Shown here piece after piece: positions 38,741-48,413 of a stretch of DNA of 64,000 nucleotides. The stretch spans positions 4,216,001 through 4,280,000 of the forward strand of contig NZ_CP144164.1 of assembly GCF_037478005.1 (NCBI RefSeq), read 5' to 3'. A model generated the notes under the pieces. It ran no database searches. It worked only from the letters and a program-made list of their open reading frames with translations, and had not been told where the DNA came from. The translations under genes and the position numbers were made by a program. This stretch comes from Alteromonas sp. M12 (GTDB lineage Bacteria; Pseudomonadota; Gammaproteobacteria; Enterobacterales; Alteromonadaceae). The stretch's first letter is position 1. Each line of letters opens with the position of its first letter.

Positions 38741-39784
38741 TTAGTTACCTTCTACCAGTTTTTCAAACATTAGGTCGATTGATTTATCTGGAAACAGTAA
38801 TAGTAAATCAAAGTGAATAGATTTAGCTTTAATGGCATATGCTATTTCTATAGCAAGCACCCTATTCCATCTAGACACATTATTTTGTAACAGCTCATCC
38901 AAACCACAATGTTGTCCTAACACAATGGGATGATTATGGGTAAAAGTCACATTCAACTGGTCTGATAAAGCCCTCAAACATGCACTTACCACAATATTGG
39001 CGACATCCATCAATGCTTCTAATTCCATGGATTCATCAAGCTTAGCTTTCTTGTAATTTAGCAAATCCACCATATTTGCAAAATTACCATCATTAAAAAT
39101 CAGTATAGCTTCGCCATTGATGCCGGCACTAATGAACCCCTGAGAAATGGCCGACACACTGTCATTATTGTTAATTTCAGCCATTGCCATGTGCAATTCT
39201 GTGGTTTCAATCAAATTGACATTGGGTATGGGTAAATCGATAAATATATTCAGCAACTGTGCTAACTTTTCACCGGCTTGTCCCATAGCAACATTGGCCA
39301 TTTCACGATAAACGTCCAGTTTTTCCGCTACAGAAAATTGCTGTGTTTTCAATAGGCGTGTTGGAGCACTTGGGGTGGTGCCGTGGTTACTGGTAATATC
39401 TGGGCGTAAATCACTTCCTGAATAAATACCGTATTGGGTTAAAATCGCAGCCAGCTTTTGACTATCTACCGGCTTTCTAATGAAATCCAACGCTCCCATT
39501 TGTTGCATTCGAGAGCGCGCTTGTTGTTGAACATCACCTGACACCACAATCACTAAAGAGGGTAAGTCCTGCTCTTTAATCACCTGCATGGTCTGATAAC
39601 CGTCCATAACCGGCATATTTAGATCTAAGAAGACCAAATCAGCTTTACCTGCTTTGATCATCTTAATCGCTTGCTCGCCGTTTTCGGCAAAACTGATACT
39701 GACATCCCAACCGCGCGGTAAAGCGCGCGCCATTTGCTTGCGAGCGAAACCAGAGTCGTCACAAATGAGTATTTTAGTAGACAC
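38741..39784 (-). CDS. Response regulator with CheC-like phosphatase domain
   Basis: A 347-residue two-domain protein. Residues 1-120 form a REC domain with DD (9-10), phospho-acceptor Asp54 (FLDLNMPVMDG) and the lysine in FIRKPVD. After a Ser/Thr/Pro linker, 150-345 form a CheC/CheX/FliY-type domain (GQAGEKLAQLLNIFIDLPIPNVNL, then LEALMDVANIVVSACLRALSDQL). The phosphatase motif [DS]x3Ex2Nx22P appears as Ex3Dx2Nx22P. It may dephosphorylate CheY-like proteins or its own REC domain. It lies 12 bases after thyA and six before the GGDEF gene. Confidence 0.88.
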   Translation of the reverse strand: MSTKILICDDSGFARKQMARALPRGWDVSISFAENGEQAIKMIKAGKADLVFLDLNMPVMDGYQTMQVIKEQDLPSLVIVVSGDVQQQARSRMQQMGALDFIRKPVDSQKLAAILTQYGIYSGSDLRPDITSNHGTTPSAPTRLLKTQQFSVAEKLDVYREMANVAMGQAGEKLAQLLNIFIDLPIPNVNLIETTELHMAMAEINNNDSVSAISQGFISAGINGEAILIFNDGNFANMVDLLNYKKAKLDESMELEALMDVANIVVSACLRALSDQLNVTFTHNHPIVLGQHCGLDELLQNNVSRWNRVLAIEIAYAIKAKSIHFDLLLLFPDKSIDLMFEKLVEGN

Positions 39785-39796
39785 GCAAAAAACTCA

Positions 39797-40630
39797 TTAG
39801 ATGGCGACCGGTGCTTTGATATGTGGATAACATTGATAGTCGACTAACTCAAAATCATCAATCGTAAAATCGAACAAACTTTTGATGTTTGGATTCAGCT
39901 TCATTTTCGGCAATGGCAAAGGCTCTCTACTTAACTGTAATTCAGCTTGTTGCAGATGATTAGTATAAAGGTGAGCATCACCAAAAGTATGGATGAAATC
40001 ACCTAATTCTAAATCGCACACCTGTGCAACCATCATGGTTAATAAAGCATAACTAGCAATATTAAAAGGAACGCCCAGAAAAATATCACCGCTGCGTTGA
40101 TAAAGCTGACAGGACAACTTGTTATCAATGACGTAAAACTGGAACATAGTATGGCATGGCGGAAGCGCCTGTTTACCTTGTTTGGCGTTCTCTTTAGGAG
40201 ATAATTTGCTATCAGGCAATACCGTGGGGTTCCAAGCACTTAACAATAACCGACGAGAATCAGGATTATTTTTTATTTGTTCAAGCAGGTCGCTAAGTTG
40301 ATCAACTACTTTGCCATCTGTGCCTTGCCAACTGCGCCATTGTTTCCCATATACTGGGCCAAGCTCACCTTCATCCGTGGCCCATTCATCCCAGATGCTA
40401 ACACCGTTATCCTTTAGATAGGCGATATTGGTTTCACCTTTTATAAACCACAATAATTCGTGGATTATCGAGCGCATATGACATTTTTTTGTGGTGATTA
40501 ATGGAAAACCTTCGGCCAGATTAAAGCGCATTTGATGGCCGAAGATACTTAATGTGCCAGTACCGGTACGATCTTCTTTTTTGCTGCCATTTTCTAAAAC
40601 ATGGCGCATTAATGATAAATATTGCTGCAT
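39797..40630 (-). CDS. thyA: Thymidylate synthase
   Basis: A 277-residue ThyA converting dUMP to dTMP with methylene-tetrahydrofolate. Landmarks are [40 protein letters not shown], the catalytic cysteine in [35 protein letters not shown] and a C-terminal IKAPVAI. It is about 13 residues longer than E. coli ThyA because of an insertion before the active-site loop ([14 protein letters not shown]). Its ATG directly follows the lgt stop, as in E. coli. Confidence 0.97.
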   Translation of the reverse strand: MQQYLSLMRHVLENGSKKEDRTGTGTLSIFGHQMRFNLAEGFPLITTKKCHMRSIIHELLWFIKGETNIAYLKDNGVSIWDEWATDEGELGPVYGKQWRSWQGTDGKVVDQLSDLLEQIKNNPDSRRLLLSAWNPTVLPDSKLSPKENAKQGKQALPPCHTMFQFYVIDNKLSCQLYQRSGDIFLGVPFNIASYALLTMMVAQVCDLELGDFIHTFGDAHLYTNHLQQAELQLSREPLPLPKMKLNPNIKSLFDFTIDDFELVDYQCYPHIKAPVAI

Positions 40631-41461
40631 TTAAACTTTCTTACCTTTCTTTTGATTAGTGCTTTGAGGTTGGTATATTTTGTTTTGTTTGTAAGCCCAA
40701 ACAATCATTAATACGCCGGCAATTATCATCGGCAATGACAACATTTGACCACGGCTGAGGAAACCTAAATATAAGTCTAAATGGCCATCCCATTGACGGA
40801 AAAACTCCACAAAGAATCTGAAACAACCGTAACCTAATAAGAATATGCCACTAACAGCACCGATTGGGCGCGGCTTTTTAGAATATAACCACAAAATAAT
40901 AAACAACAAAACCCCTTCAAGCGCAAATTCATAAAGTTGCGAAGGGTGACGAGGTTCACTGCCCGCATTCGGAAAAATGATAGCCCAAGGCACGTCTGTC
41001 GTGCGTCCCCAAAGTTCAGAATTAATGAAATTGCCTATGCGCCCAGCGCCCAGGCCGATGGGGACTAGCGGAGCGATAAAATCCCCCACCACTAAAAATG
41101 GCACTTTTAAGCGTCGAGCACTGAGCCATAATGCCGTTAAAACGCCAAGTAGTCCGCCATGAAACGACATCCCACCTTCATTAATTTTAAACAGATACAG
41201 AGGGTTATCAATAAACAAAGCAAACTGATAAAACATCACGTAACCAACGCGACCACCAATAATAACCCCTAAAAATCCCCAAAATAACATATCGCTAAGC
41301 TGTTCTTTGCTCCAGCCTGTGCGAGCAAGGCGACGATTAGCTAACCACCAAGCTGCAACAAAACCGACCAAATACATCATTCCATACCACTTGGGACTCA
41401 GGAAACCCAAATTAAAAATAGCAGGATCAATTTCAGGGAGGGTGTAATAACTTTGCGACAT
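40631..41461 (-). CDS. lgt: Prolipoprotein diacylglyceryl transferase
   Basis: A 276-residue inner-membrane enzyme with about seven helices that adds diacylglycerol to lipobox cysteines. Landmarks are [43 protein letters not shown], and [16 protein letters not shown], the Lgt signature. It lies eight bases after the TSUP gene and abuts thyA. Confidence 0.96.
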   Translation of the reverse strand: MSQSYYTLPEIDPAIFNLGFLSPKWYGMMYLVGFVAAWWLANRRLARTGWSKEQLSDMLFWGFLGVIIGGRVGYVMFYQFALFIDNPLYLFKINEGGMSFHGGLLGVLTALWLSARRLKVPFLVVGDFIAPLVPIGLGAGRIGNFINSELWGRTTDVPWAIIFPNAGSEPRHPSQLYEFALEGVLLFIILWLYSKKPRPIGAVSGIFLLGYGCFRFFVEFFRQWDGHLDLYLGFLSRGQMLSLPMIIAGVLMIVWAYKQNKIYQPQSTNQKKGKKV

Positions 41462-41469
41462 AATTTCAA

Positions 41470-42270
41470 TTATCCTAAAAACATTTGCAGGCTAACTATG
41501 ACCAAGAATGCCGCAAATATTTGTTTTAAACGTTGTGTATTTAAACGGTGGCTAATTTTAGCCCCCAATTGAGCGGTAAATATTGATGTCATTACAATGC
41601 CCAATACCGCAGGTAAATAAATATAACCAAATGAAGCTGATGGTAGATCTTGCACTTCCCAACCAGCCAAGACAAAACTAAAAGAACCAAATATCGCAAT
41701 GACCATTCCACAAAAAGCTGCACAACCAATGGCTTGTTTAATATCAATTCGAAACCAAACCAAAGCAGGAACCATGATTGCTCCGCCGCCAATGCCCATA
41801 AACGCGGAAATAATCCCAGTCACACAACCAATAGTGATTAACATCGGCTTTGAAATTGCGCTTTTGACACTTTTCGGCTTTAAAAAAATCATTTGCAAGG
41901 CAATAAATAGGACCATGAAAGCAAAGATTAGTTTTAGACTTTCTGCTGGAATTCGCACCGCTATCTGAGGACCAGCCAAAGCGCCGAGAATGATACCAAG
42001 TGCACACCAGATGACAATGTTTGAGTTGATATGACGCAACCTAAAATGGGATAGAGTGGAGGATAAACCCGTTAGAATGATGGTCGATAAGGAAGTCGCT
42101 ATGGCCATCGGCAATGCATGTAACAAGGGCAAGCCCAACTGTCGTTCAAATACATACATCAATACAGGTACAATAATCAGCCCACCGCCGATTCCTAGTA
42201 AACCGGCAAGAAAACCAACAACCGCACCAAGCGCTAAATAAACGGCAAAAAGTGTAGGTATCTCAAACAA
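41470..42270 (-). CDS. TSUP-family permease (TauE/SafE/YfcA-like)
   Basis: A 266-residue membrane protein with about eight helices. Paired half-motifs [25 protein letters not shown] and [21 protein letters not shown] mark the TauE/SafE family, proposed exporters of sulfite or organosulfonates. It starts with TTG at 42270 directly after the ptsP stop, with AGG about seven bases upstream. E. coli has no such gene between ptsP and lgt. The substrate is unknown. Confidence 0.88.
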   Translation of the reverse strand: MFEIPTLFAVYLALGAVVGFLAGLLGIGGGLIIVPVLMYVFERQLGLPLLHALPMAIATSLSTIILTGLSSTLSHFRLRHINSNIVIWCALGIILGALAGPQIAVRIPAESLKLIFAFMVLFIALQMIFLKPKSVKSAISKPMLITIGCVTGIISAFMGIGGGAIMVPALVWFRIDIKQAIGCAAFCGMVIAIFGSFSFVLAGWEVQDLPSASFGYIYLPAVLGIVMTSIFTAQLGAKISHRLNTQRLKQIFAAFLVIVSLQMFLG

Positions 42271-44559
42271 TTAAATACCTGCTCGAACTAAACCGCCTAA
42301 CCCGATTGACTCAAGATATTGATTAATCTGTTCACGTACTTCCAAAGGGTCTTCGCAAGCAAGAACACTTTGTAATAATATTTTAGACTGTTTTACGGTG
42401 ACGCTTCTAACAACCCATTTAATCTTCAACAAGTTGTGACTATTCATACTGAATTTATTGTAGCCCATGGCTAACAATAAAATAATACCACCTGGTTCGC
42501 CGGCTAATTCGCCGCAAACAGTAATAGGCACATTATGCTCATTGGCCTGCTCTACTATGCTCAACAGCGCTGCCAGTACTGCTGGATGGTAACTGTCGTA
42601 TAATCCTGAAACACGGGCGTTATTGCGATCTACAGCAAGTAGATACTGAGTCAAATCATTGCTACCAACTGAGAAAAAATCGACTTTTTTAGCCAATTGT
42701 GGAATTTGATAAATAACTGCAGGGACTTCCAGCATCACCCCAATTTTAGGCATCTCTAATACAGTACCAGTGTCTAAAATTTCTTCTGATACTTCATGGT
42801 AAGCTTGCTTGATTAAGCGTTTAGATTCGTTAACTTCTGAAACGGACGTGACCATTGGTAACATGATTTGCAGGTTACCCAAGCCAATATTTGCGCGCAG
42901 CATAGCGCGTATCTGAACCAGAAAAATTTCCGGATGATCAAGGGTCAGTCTAACTCCACGCCAGCCCAAAAATGGATTTTCTTCACTGATCGGGAAATAG
43001 GGCAGAGGCTTATCTCCCCCAACATCCAAGGTACGCATAGTAATGGGTTTATCTGGAGCAGATTCGAGCATTTCCCGGTATAAGGTCATCTGCTCTTGTT
43101 CAGACGGAAAACGCTCTCGCAACATAAAAGGCACTTCGGTGCGATACAGGCCAACTCCTTCACCATAAGTGAAATTGGTGTTCTCCATCTCCGCCGAAAG
43201 ACCAGCGTTGATAAACAGAGATACAGGGTAGTTATCCTCAGTAACACAGGGAAGATGAGCTTTCTCCAGAATACGGTCAGAGAGTTCTTGCTCTTCGTTA
43301 ACCAATATATTGAATTCTTGTCGAACACTTTCTGAGGGCGAAACGATGACTTCACCAGAGTAACCGTCGACCAACAATTTTTTACCATCGAGTAAAGAAA
43401 GTGGCGCATCAGATAACCCCATCACCGCAGGTAAACCCATTGCTCGAGCCAAAATAGCGGCGTGAGAGTTGCTAGAACCTCGCACAGATATAATGCCGCA
43501 TAACTTCATTGTAGAAAATTCAGCAAGCATAGGCGCGGTAACTTCATCAGCAACCAAAATCGCATTTTGATTGACATCCAGTGGTCGCTGATCTGGGCTG
43601 TCACCTCCCAATATATTAGCCAATATACGGTTGGAAAGATCTTCAATATCAACAGCTCGCTCTTGCATGTAAGGATCGCTCATGTTGCGAAACTGTTGAA
43701 TGTAATTTTCAATGATATATTTTAGTGAACTGGCAGCATCCCAGCCGTCTTTAATCCGTGCTTCTACCTCATGACCAAGACTATTGGCGTCTAAAAGGTG
43801 ACTGTAAATTTGGAAAATAGCCTGAACATCACTGGGGACTTGTCCCTCAATCCGTGAAGATAGCTCCTCGACTTGGCTACGTGTAACATTCACCGCCTCA
43901 CGATAGCGAGCGATTTCTAGCTCTTTGTTGTCTGATCGTTTGGCAACATGACTGGACAGACTGACTTTAAAGTGAGGTACAAAACCAATCCCCATTCCCA
44001 AGCCGGCAGAGCCAGGCACACCGGATATTTTTCGTTGCCATTTATCTCGATTATTGTCGTCCATAAAAGACAGAAAACCACGGGTTTCTGCATGCACGAT
44101 TTCTAACGCAATTTGCGTAGAAAGGGTAACTAAAAAGGCTTCTTCATCTTCACTGAAACGGCGTTTCTTTTTCTGTTGTAACGTAAGAACACCCAAGACT
44201 TTTCGTTGATGTATTATGGGAGTTCCAAGAAACGCGTGATATTTTTCTTCTTTGACTTCGGGATAGTGTTTGAAGCGCGGGTGCGACTGAGCATCAAGAA
44301 TATTTAACGGCTCTTCACGTTGACCGATTAAACCAATCAAGCCCTCGGAAAAGCCAATTGCCACTTTACCGACAGCCGCAGAATCGAGACCATCAGTTGC
44401 CATCAGCATAAAATGTTGTTTTTCGTAGTTAGCAAGGTAAACCGAGCAAGAGTCCACGCCAATAGCTTCTTTAATGCTGCTAGTCAGGTGCTTCAGCGCC
44501 TCCTCCAGTACGGGGATTTTACTGACTTCCTGAACTATCCGTTTTAAGCTAGTTATCAT
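42271..44559 (-). CDS. ptsP: Nitrogen-PTS enzyme I (EI-Ntr)
   Basis: About 762 residues. An N-terminal GAF domain (MITSLKRIVQEV...CSVYLANYEKQHFMLMATDGL, FLGTPIIHQRKVLGVLTLQQ) precedes the EI phosphotransfer domain. The phosphohistidine is in RGSSNSHAAILARAMGLPAVMG, and the PEP-binding barrel shows YRTEVPFMLRERFPSEQEQ, FFSVGSNDLTQYLLAVDRNN and VCGELAGEP. It passes phosphate from PEP to NPr and EIIA-Ntr. The start at 44559 matches the E. coli protein; an open frame extends 28 codons upstream through the rppH end. Confidence 0.95.
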   Translation of the reverse strand: MITSLKRIVQEVSKIPVLEEALKHLTSSIKEAIGVDSCSVYLANYEKQHFMLMATDGLDSAAVGKVAIGFSEGLIGLIGQREEPLNILDAQSHPRFKHYPEVKEEKYHAFLGTPIIHQRKVLGVLTLQQKKKRRFSEDEEAFLVTLSTQIALEIVHAETRGFLSFMDDNNRDKWQRKISGVPGSAGLGMGIGFVPHFKVSLSSHVAKRSDNKELEIARYREAVNVTRSQVEELSSRIEGQVPSDVQAIFQIYSHLLDANSLGHEVEARIKDGWDAASSLKYIIENYIQQFRNMSDPYMQERAVDIEDLSNRILANILGGDSPDQRPLDVNQNAILVADEVTAPMLAEFSTMKLCGIISVRGSSNSHAAILARAMGLPAVMGLSDAPLSLLDGKKLLVDGYSGEVIVSPSESVRQEFNILVNEEQELSDRILEKAHLPCVTEDNYPVSLFINAGLSAEMENTNFTYGEGVGLYRTEVPFMLRERFPSEQEQMTLYREMLESAPDKPITMRTLDVGGDKPLPYFPISEENPFLGWRGVRLTLDHPEIFLVQIRAMLRANIGLGNLQIMLPMVTSVSEVNESKRLIKQAYHEVSEEILDTGTVLEMPKIGVMLEVPAVIYQIPQLAKKVDFFSVGSNDLTQYLLAVDRNNARVSGLYDSYHPAVLAALLSIVEQANEHNVPITVCGELAGEPGGIILLLAMGYNKFSMNSHNLLKIKWVVRSVTVKQSKILLQSVLACEDPLEVREQINQYLESIGLGGLVRAGI

Positions 44560-44572
44560 GGGCCTTTTAAAA

Positions 44573-45094
44573 CTATCTCCGTCGCCTTCGGTTGCGTTGA
44601 GGCTGCGTGTTTTTGCTGTAAATAGGCATCGCAAAAGACACAAACTCTTTCATTACTCGTCGATACACATCTCGTTTAAATGAAACAACGTTTCTTACTG
44701 GATACCAAAAACTAACCCAACGCCAATCATCAAATTCAGGATGCCCTGAACTTAACACATCGACATCTGATTCTTTGCACTCTAATTGCAACAAAAACCA
44801 TTTCTGTTTTTGCCCGATGCAAACTGGATTAGTACCTTGCCTAATCAGCCTCTTGGGTAATTTATATCTAACCCAATTTTTGGTAACTCCGAGTATTTTT
44901 ACGTTTTCTGGTTTTAGTCCAACTTCCTCATTTAACTCTCGATACATAGCCTGTTCAGCAGTTTCACCTTGATCTATTCCGCCTTGTGGAAACTGCCATG
45001 AATGTTGTCCATAGCGTTTTGCCCAAAATACTTGCCCCATTCTATTGCAAATCACTATACCGACATTCGCGCGGAATCCTTCGGCATCAATCAC
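44573..45094 (-). CDS. rppH: RNA pyrophosphohydrolase
   Basis: A 173-residue Nudix enzyme that removes pyrophosphate from mRNA 5' ends and so triggers decay. The Nudix box is [23 protein letters not shown]. Also conserved are [31 protein letters not shown] and [13 protein letters not shown], and [13 protein letters not shown]. The start is GTG at 45094 ([12 protein letters not shown]), with GGGAG five bases upstream, matching E. coli length. An ATG-started extension to 45178 is unlikely. The tail is Arg-rich. Confidence 0.95.
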   Translation of the reverse strand: MIDAEGFRANVGIVICNRMGQVFWAKRYGQHSWQFPQGGIDQGETAEQAMYRELNEEVGLKPENVKILGVTKNWVRYKLPKRLIRQGTNPVCIGQKQKWFLLQLECKESDVDVLSSGHPEFDDWRWVSFWYPVRNVVSFKRDVYRRVMKEFVSFAMPIYSKNTQPQRNRRRRR

Positions 45095-45220
45095 TTTGAC
45101 TCCCGGGGGGATTGATTTCTTTAATATTTTGCCATTCTTCCATAAACTAAGGGTCAAGCAAAGAAATATCATCGCCAACTATGTTAAGTGGTAATAAATA
45201 ATATTGAGGTAAGGTTCATC

Positions 45221-45907
45221 TTGATCACACCGGCTACCGCCCCACCAGACACAATCGAAGAACTCGTTTCTCGCGCTCAAGCACTAGCGGGCCTGACTTT
45301 AGGAGAGTTAGCCAAGTACGCGAATGTTCAAGTACCAGCCAATTTCAAACGTGATAAAGGTTGGACTGGACAGTTATTAGAACTATTTTTGGGGGCACAC
45401 GCTGGTTCCAATCCTGAGCAAGATTTTCCGGATTTAGGGGTAGAGTTAAAAACCTTACCCATAGATTCAATGGGAATGCCCCTAGAAACTACCTATGTTT
45501 GTTTTGCGCATTTGCTAAATGTTTCCGGTATTACTTGGGAAACCAGCAACGTAAGAAATAAGCTTAATTGTGTTTTATGGGTGCCTGTCGAAGGCAGTCG
45601 AGAGTTAATGCCCGCAGAACGAAGAGTAGCCTCCCCAGTTCTTTGGCAACCAAGCCTCGCTCAATTAGACTTGCTTAAGCAAGATTGGGAAGAATTAATG
45701 GATATGATTGTATTAGGTGAGGTGGAAAACATCACTGCAAAACATGGACAGGCATTACAAATTCGCCCCAAAGCTGCAGATGGAAAAGCGCTAACAGAAG
45801 CAGTAGGCGCCCAAGGAACAATAATAAAAACCCGGCCAAGAGGCTTTTATTTGCGTAAACAGTTCACCCACCAAATATTAATAAACGCGTTTTCAGACAT
45901 AGACTGA
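45221..45907 (+). CDS. mutH: DNA mismatch repair endonuclease MutH
   Basis: About 228 residues. MutH nicks the unmethylated strand at hemimethylated GATC sites during MutL-activated repair. Segments [61 protein letters not shown] hold the catalytic Asp/Glu/Lys (D..ELK). TTG at 45221 (AAGG six bases upstream) gives the E. coli-like length; GTG at 45188 is an in-frame alternative. It is divergent from rppH, as in E. coli. Its presence implies Dam-directed repair. Confidence 0.95.
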   Translation: MITPATAPPDTIEELVSRAQALAGLTLGELAKYANVQVPANFKRDKGWTGQLLELFLGAHAGSNPEQDFPDLGVELKTLPIDSMGMPLETTYVCFAHLLNVSGITWETSNVRNKLNCVLWVPVEGSRELMPAERRVASPVLWQPSLAQLDLLKQDWEELMDMIVLGEVENITAKHGQALQIRPKAADGKALTEAVGAQGTIIKTRPRGFYLRKQFTHQILINAFSDID

Positions 45908-46145
45908 AAAAGCGATAACGATATTTTGATTCCCTCAAAAAAGTGTCCGTTTTTTTACACAAACAGTGAAAATAACTGACAATTCAAAAAATTAATAACA
46001 GGTTTGTATATCAGCAGTCTGTTTCTCCAGTATCAGTTCCGCAAGTACATTCGCTTTTTCGGCGATGAATCCGTTTCAGTGTTTAGTCTTAAAATAAGAG
46101 CCATACTATTCCAAGACCAGTCACTCATTTAGCTGCCAGTTTCTC

Positions 46146-46180
46146 CAAACTAAGGCTGCATGGTCTGCATACTTAGTTTG
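46146..46180. repeat. Inverted repeat between mutH and thiH
   Basis: CAAACTAAG (46146-46154) and CTTAGTTTG (46172-46180) are perfect inverted copies around a 17-base loop that itself contains TGCAT twice. No T-run follows, so a terminator role is doubtful. Confidence 0.5.
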
Positions 46181-46199
46181 TGCTACAACAACTGAAATA

Positions 46200-46241
46200 G
46201 TTGTTTAGGATGTTATTAGCGTTGTTTAGGATGTCATTAGC
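46200..46241 (+). repeat. 21-base tandem duplication
   Basis: GTTGTTTAGGATGTTATTAGC and a second copy with one change (T to C at position 15) lie head to tail. Each is 21 bases (46200-46220, 46221-46241), a recent slippage-type duplication. Confidence 0.8.
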
Positions 46242-46321
46242 AACAATGCCTGCCTTAATAACCGCTTATTTACCAATTGGAGAATGAACTTAGCCAGCTT
46301 GAATCCCTGTCGCTTAACTGA

Positions 46322-47437
46322 CTAAGTCGCAATCCAGTCTCCTTGCCAATCTTTATAAACCGGGGTATATCCGTTGTTTTTTATAGTCTCGGCAACTTCC
46401 CTTACCGAGCGTTCATCGCTGATATCAAACTGTTCTAATTGATCCGCTGGTTTCCCATAACCACCGGGCGCAGTAGAACTACCGGCACTCATATGGGTAA
46501 TGCCCAGTGGCATGAGATTATTTCGAAATTGCTTTGTTTCACGGGTGGATAAGCTGATTTCTAAAGTTTCACTGAATAATCTAAATGCACAGACTAATTG
46601 AACTAGTCCTGTGTCGGATATTGGCATTTTAGCCTCAATTCCCCCCGTACAAGGTCGTAACCGTGGCAATGAAATACTATATTTACTGCGCCAATAGCGG
46701 TTTTCTAGATAGGCTAGATGATGCCCCATTAGTAGTGCGTCGACACGCCAGTCGTCTAAGCCTAACAACACCCCTAAGCCAATTTTATCCACATTCCCCT
46801 GAGCGACTCTATCCGGACTGTCTAAACGGTACAAAAAATCCGACTTTTTGCCTCGAGTATGATGTTTTGCGTAGGTAACGGGGTGATAGGTTTCTTGGTA
46901 CAGCAAGACTCCATCTAATCCTAGGCCAACTAGTTGTTTGTATTGCTCGGTTTGCAAAGGTTGCACTTCTATTGAGACATGGCTGAATTGACTTTTACAT
47001 TGAGGTAATACCTGCGCGAAATAGTCTATGCCTACTTTACTTTCATGTTCTCCTGTAACCAACAATAGAGAATCGAAACCGCGATCTTTAAGAATATTGA
47101 TTTCTTGCGCTATCTCTTGGGTAGATAACACTTTTCGTTTGATTTTATTGCTTAGGGTAAAACCACAGTAATCGCATTCATTTGCACACAAGTTAGACAG
47201 ATACATGGGCGCAAACAGCTGAATATTATGACCAAAGCGTTGTAAGGTAATTGCTTTGGCTTGCTGCGCCATTTGTTCCAGATAGGGAGTGGCTGCTGGC
47301 GACAATAACACCATTAAAGCATGAAGATTTCCCCTTGGATGTTGCAATGCTCGCTCAACATCTCTGGTGGTGGCGCTATGTAACGCCAGTTGTAAGGCGG
47401 TTAAATCTAATTGTTTATATATATCAACAAAGCTCAT
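46322..47437 (-). CDS. thiH: 2-iminoacetate synthase
   Basis: A 371-residue radical SAM enzyme that splits tyrosine to dehydroglycine for thiazole formation. The cluster motif is [10 protein letters not shown] (Cx3Cx2C). Other landmarks are [46 protein letters not shown] and [12 protein letters not shown]. The start overlaps the thiG end by 14 bases. It is last in the thi operon. Presence of ThiH rather than ThiO fits a facultative lifestyle. Confidence 0.96.
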   Translation of the reverse strand: MSFVDIYKQLDLTALQLALHSATTRDVERALQHPRGNLHALMVLLSPAATPYLEQMAQQAKAITLQRFGHNIQLFAPMYLSNLCANECDYCGFTLSNKIKRKVLSTQEIAQEINILKDRGFDSLLLVTGEHESKVGIDYFAQVLPQCKSQFSHVSIEVQPLQTEQYKQLVGLGLDGVLLYQETYHPVTYAKHHTRGKKSDFLYRLDSPDRVAQGNVDKIGLGVLLGLDDWRVDALLMGHHLAYLENRYWRSKYSISLPRLRPCTGGIEAKMPISDTGLVQLVCAFRLFSETLEISLSTRETKQFRNNLMPLGITHMSAGSSTAPGGYGKPADQLEQFDISDERSVREVAETIKNNGYTPVYKDWQGDWIAT

Positions 47438-48194
47438 TTAAAAACCCCGTTAATGGACTGGTGTGGCTGGCTTGGTTCGAAACCCGTGCTAACCCCGCAT
47501 GATAAGTTTTGCGTCCAGTGATAACGGCGTGACGAAAACACTGTGCGATAGTGACAGGTTGTTGGCTTGAAGCAATCGCGGTATTAACTAATACGGCATC
47601 GGCGCCCATTTCCATTGCCGCAGTGGCATCTGAAGGACTACCTAGGCCTGCATCGATGACTACAGGTACTTTAGCTTGTTCAATAATGATCTGTAAGAAT
47701 GCTTTGGTCAGTAAACCTTGATTACTACCAATGGGACTTGCTAGTGGCATTACAGCTGCACAACCAACTTCCTCTAGACGCCGACACAACACGGGGTCTG
47801 CGTGTACGTAAGGCATCACAACAAACCCCTGTTTCACCAAGGTTTCTGCGGCTTTTAGGGTTTCTATGGGATCGGGCATTAAATATTTGGGATCTGGGTG
47901 AATTTCCAATTTTATCCAGTGGGTGTGTAACACCTCACGGGCAAGTTGAGCGGCGAAAATAGCTTCTTGTGCATTTCGGGCCCCTGATGTATTGGGTAAT
48001 AACTTCACTCCCATCTTTGTTAAGGGTTCTATTAGATTGTCGGTGCCATGTTTTAAATCAATACGTTTCATCGCCAGAGTGACTAACTCTGTTCCTGATG
48101 CGTGCAATGCATCTAACATCACCTGACTACTGGAAAATTTTCCGGTGCCACTAAATAAACGCGAAGAAAAACGCTGTCCTGCTATTGTTAACAT
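47424..48194 (-). CDS. thiG: Thiazole synthase
   Basis: A 256-residue TIM-barrel enzyme that condenses deoxyxylulose 5-phosphate, dehydroglycine and ThiS-thiocarboxylate into the thiazole. It begins [21 protein letters not shown] and has [40 protein letters not shown] with the Schiff-base lysine, [12 protein letters not shown] and [28 protein letters not shown]. It lies three bases after thiS and overlaps thiH. Confidence 0.97.
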   Translation of the reverse strand: MLTIAGQRFSSRLFSGTGKFSSSQVMLDALHASGTELVTLAMKRIDLKHGTDNLIEPLTKMGVKLLPNTSGARNAQEAIFAAQLAREVLHTHWIKLEIHPDPKYLMPDPIETLKAAETLVKQGFVVMPYVHADPVLCRRLEEVGCAAVMPLASPIGSNQGLLTKAFLQIIIEQAKVPVVIDAGLGSPSDATAAMEMGADAVLVNTAIASSQQPVTIAQCFRHAVITGRKTYHAGLARVSNQASHTSPLTGFLNELC

Positions 48195-48197
48195 TCC

Positions 48198-48413
48198 TCA
48201 ACCTCCCGCCACAGCGCTAAATATTTCAATGTGATCATTTTCATGACAGATAGTTATCTGCCACAGGCTTTGCGGCACCAAATGTTGATTGTGAACTGCC
48301 GCAATGTTGTCTAATTTAGCAGCAAGTGATGGCATACCAAGCTCTAAAACCTGTTGTAAATTACTATTTTTTTCGACCTGTAAAGGGCGTTCATTTAGAT
48401 AAAGGGTGATCAT
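48198..48413 (-). CDS. thiS: Sulfur carrier protein ThiS
   Basis: A 71-residue ubiquitin-like carrier. The C-terminal di-glycine (SAVAGG) is the site of adenylation and thiocarboxylation. The start ATG at 48413 overlaps the thiF stop as ATGA and has GAGG seven bases upstream. A longer in-frame extension into thiF is not supported. Confidence 0.94.
   Translation of the reverse strand: MITLYLNERPLQVEKNSNLQQVLELGMPSLAAKLDNIAAVHNQHLVPQSLWQITICHENDHIEIFSAVAGG

Larger units (their letters stand above)
45908..46321 (+). other. Gene-free interval with small repeats
   Basis: A 414-base gap between convergent mutH and thiH. No protein gene is supported. It contains a nine-base inverted repeat and a 21-base tandem duplication (listed separately) and otherwise appears unstructured. 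Confidence 0.45.

Noticed and set aside
44560..44643. N-terminal extension of PtsP
   Set aside because: The extension overlaps the rppH 3' end in another frame and is not part of the GAF domain; ATG at 44559 matches the known start.
45095..45178. N-terminal extension of RppH
   Set aside because: The added hydrophobic residues are absent from RppH proteins, whereas GTG at 45094 has GGGAG at the right distance.
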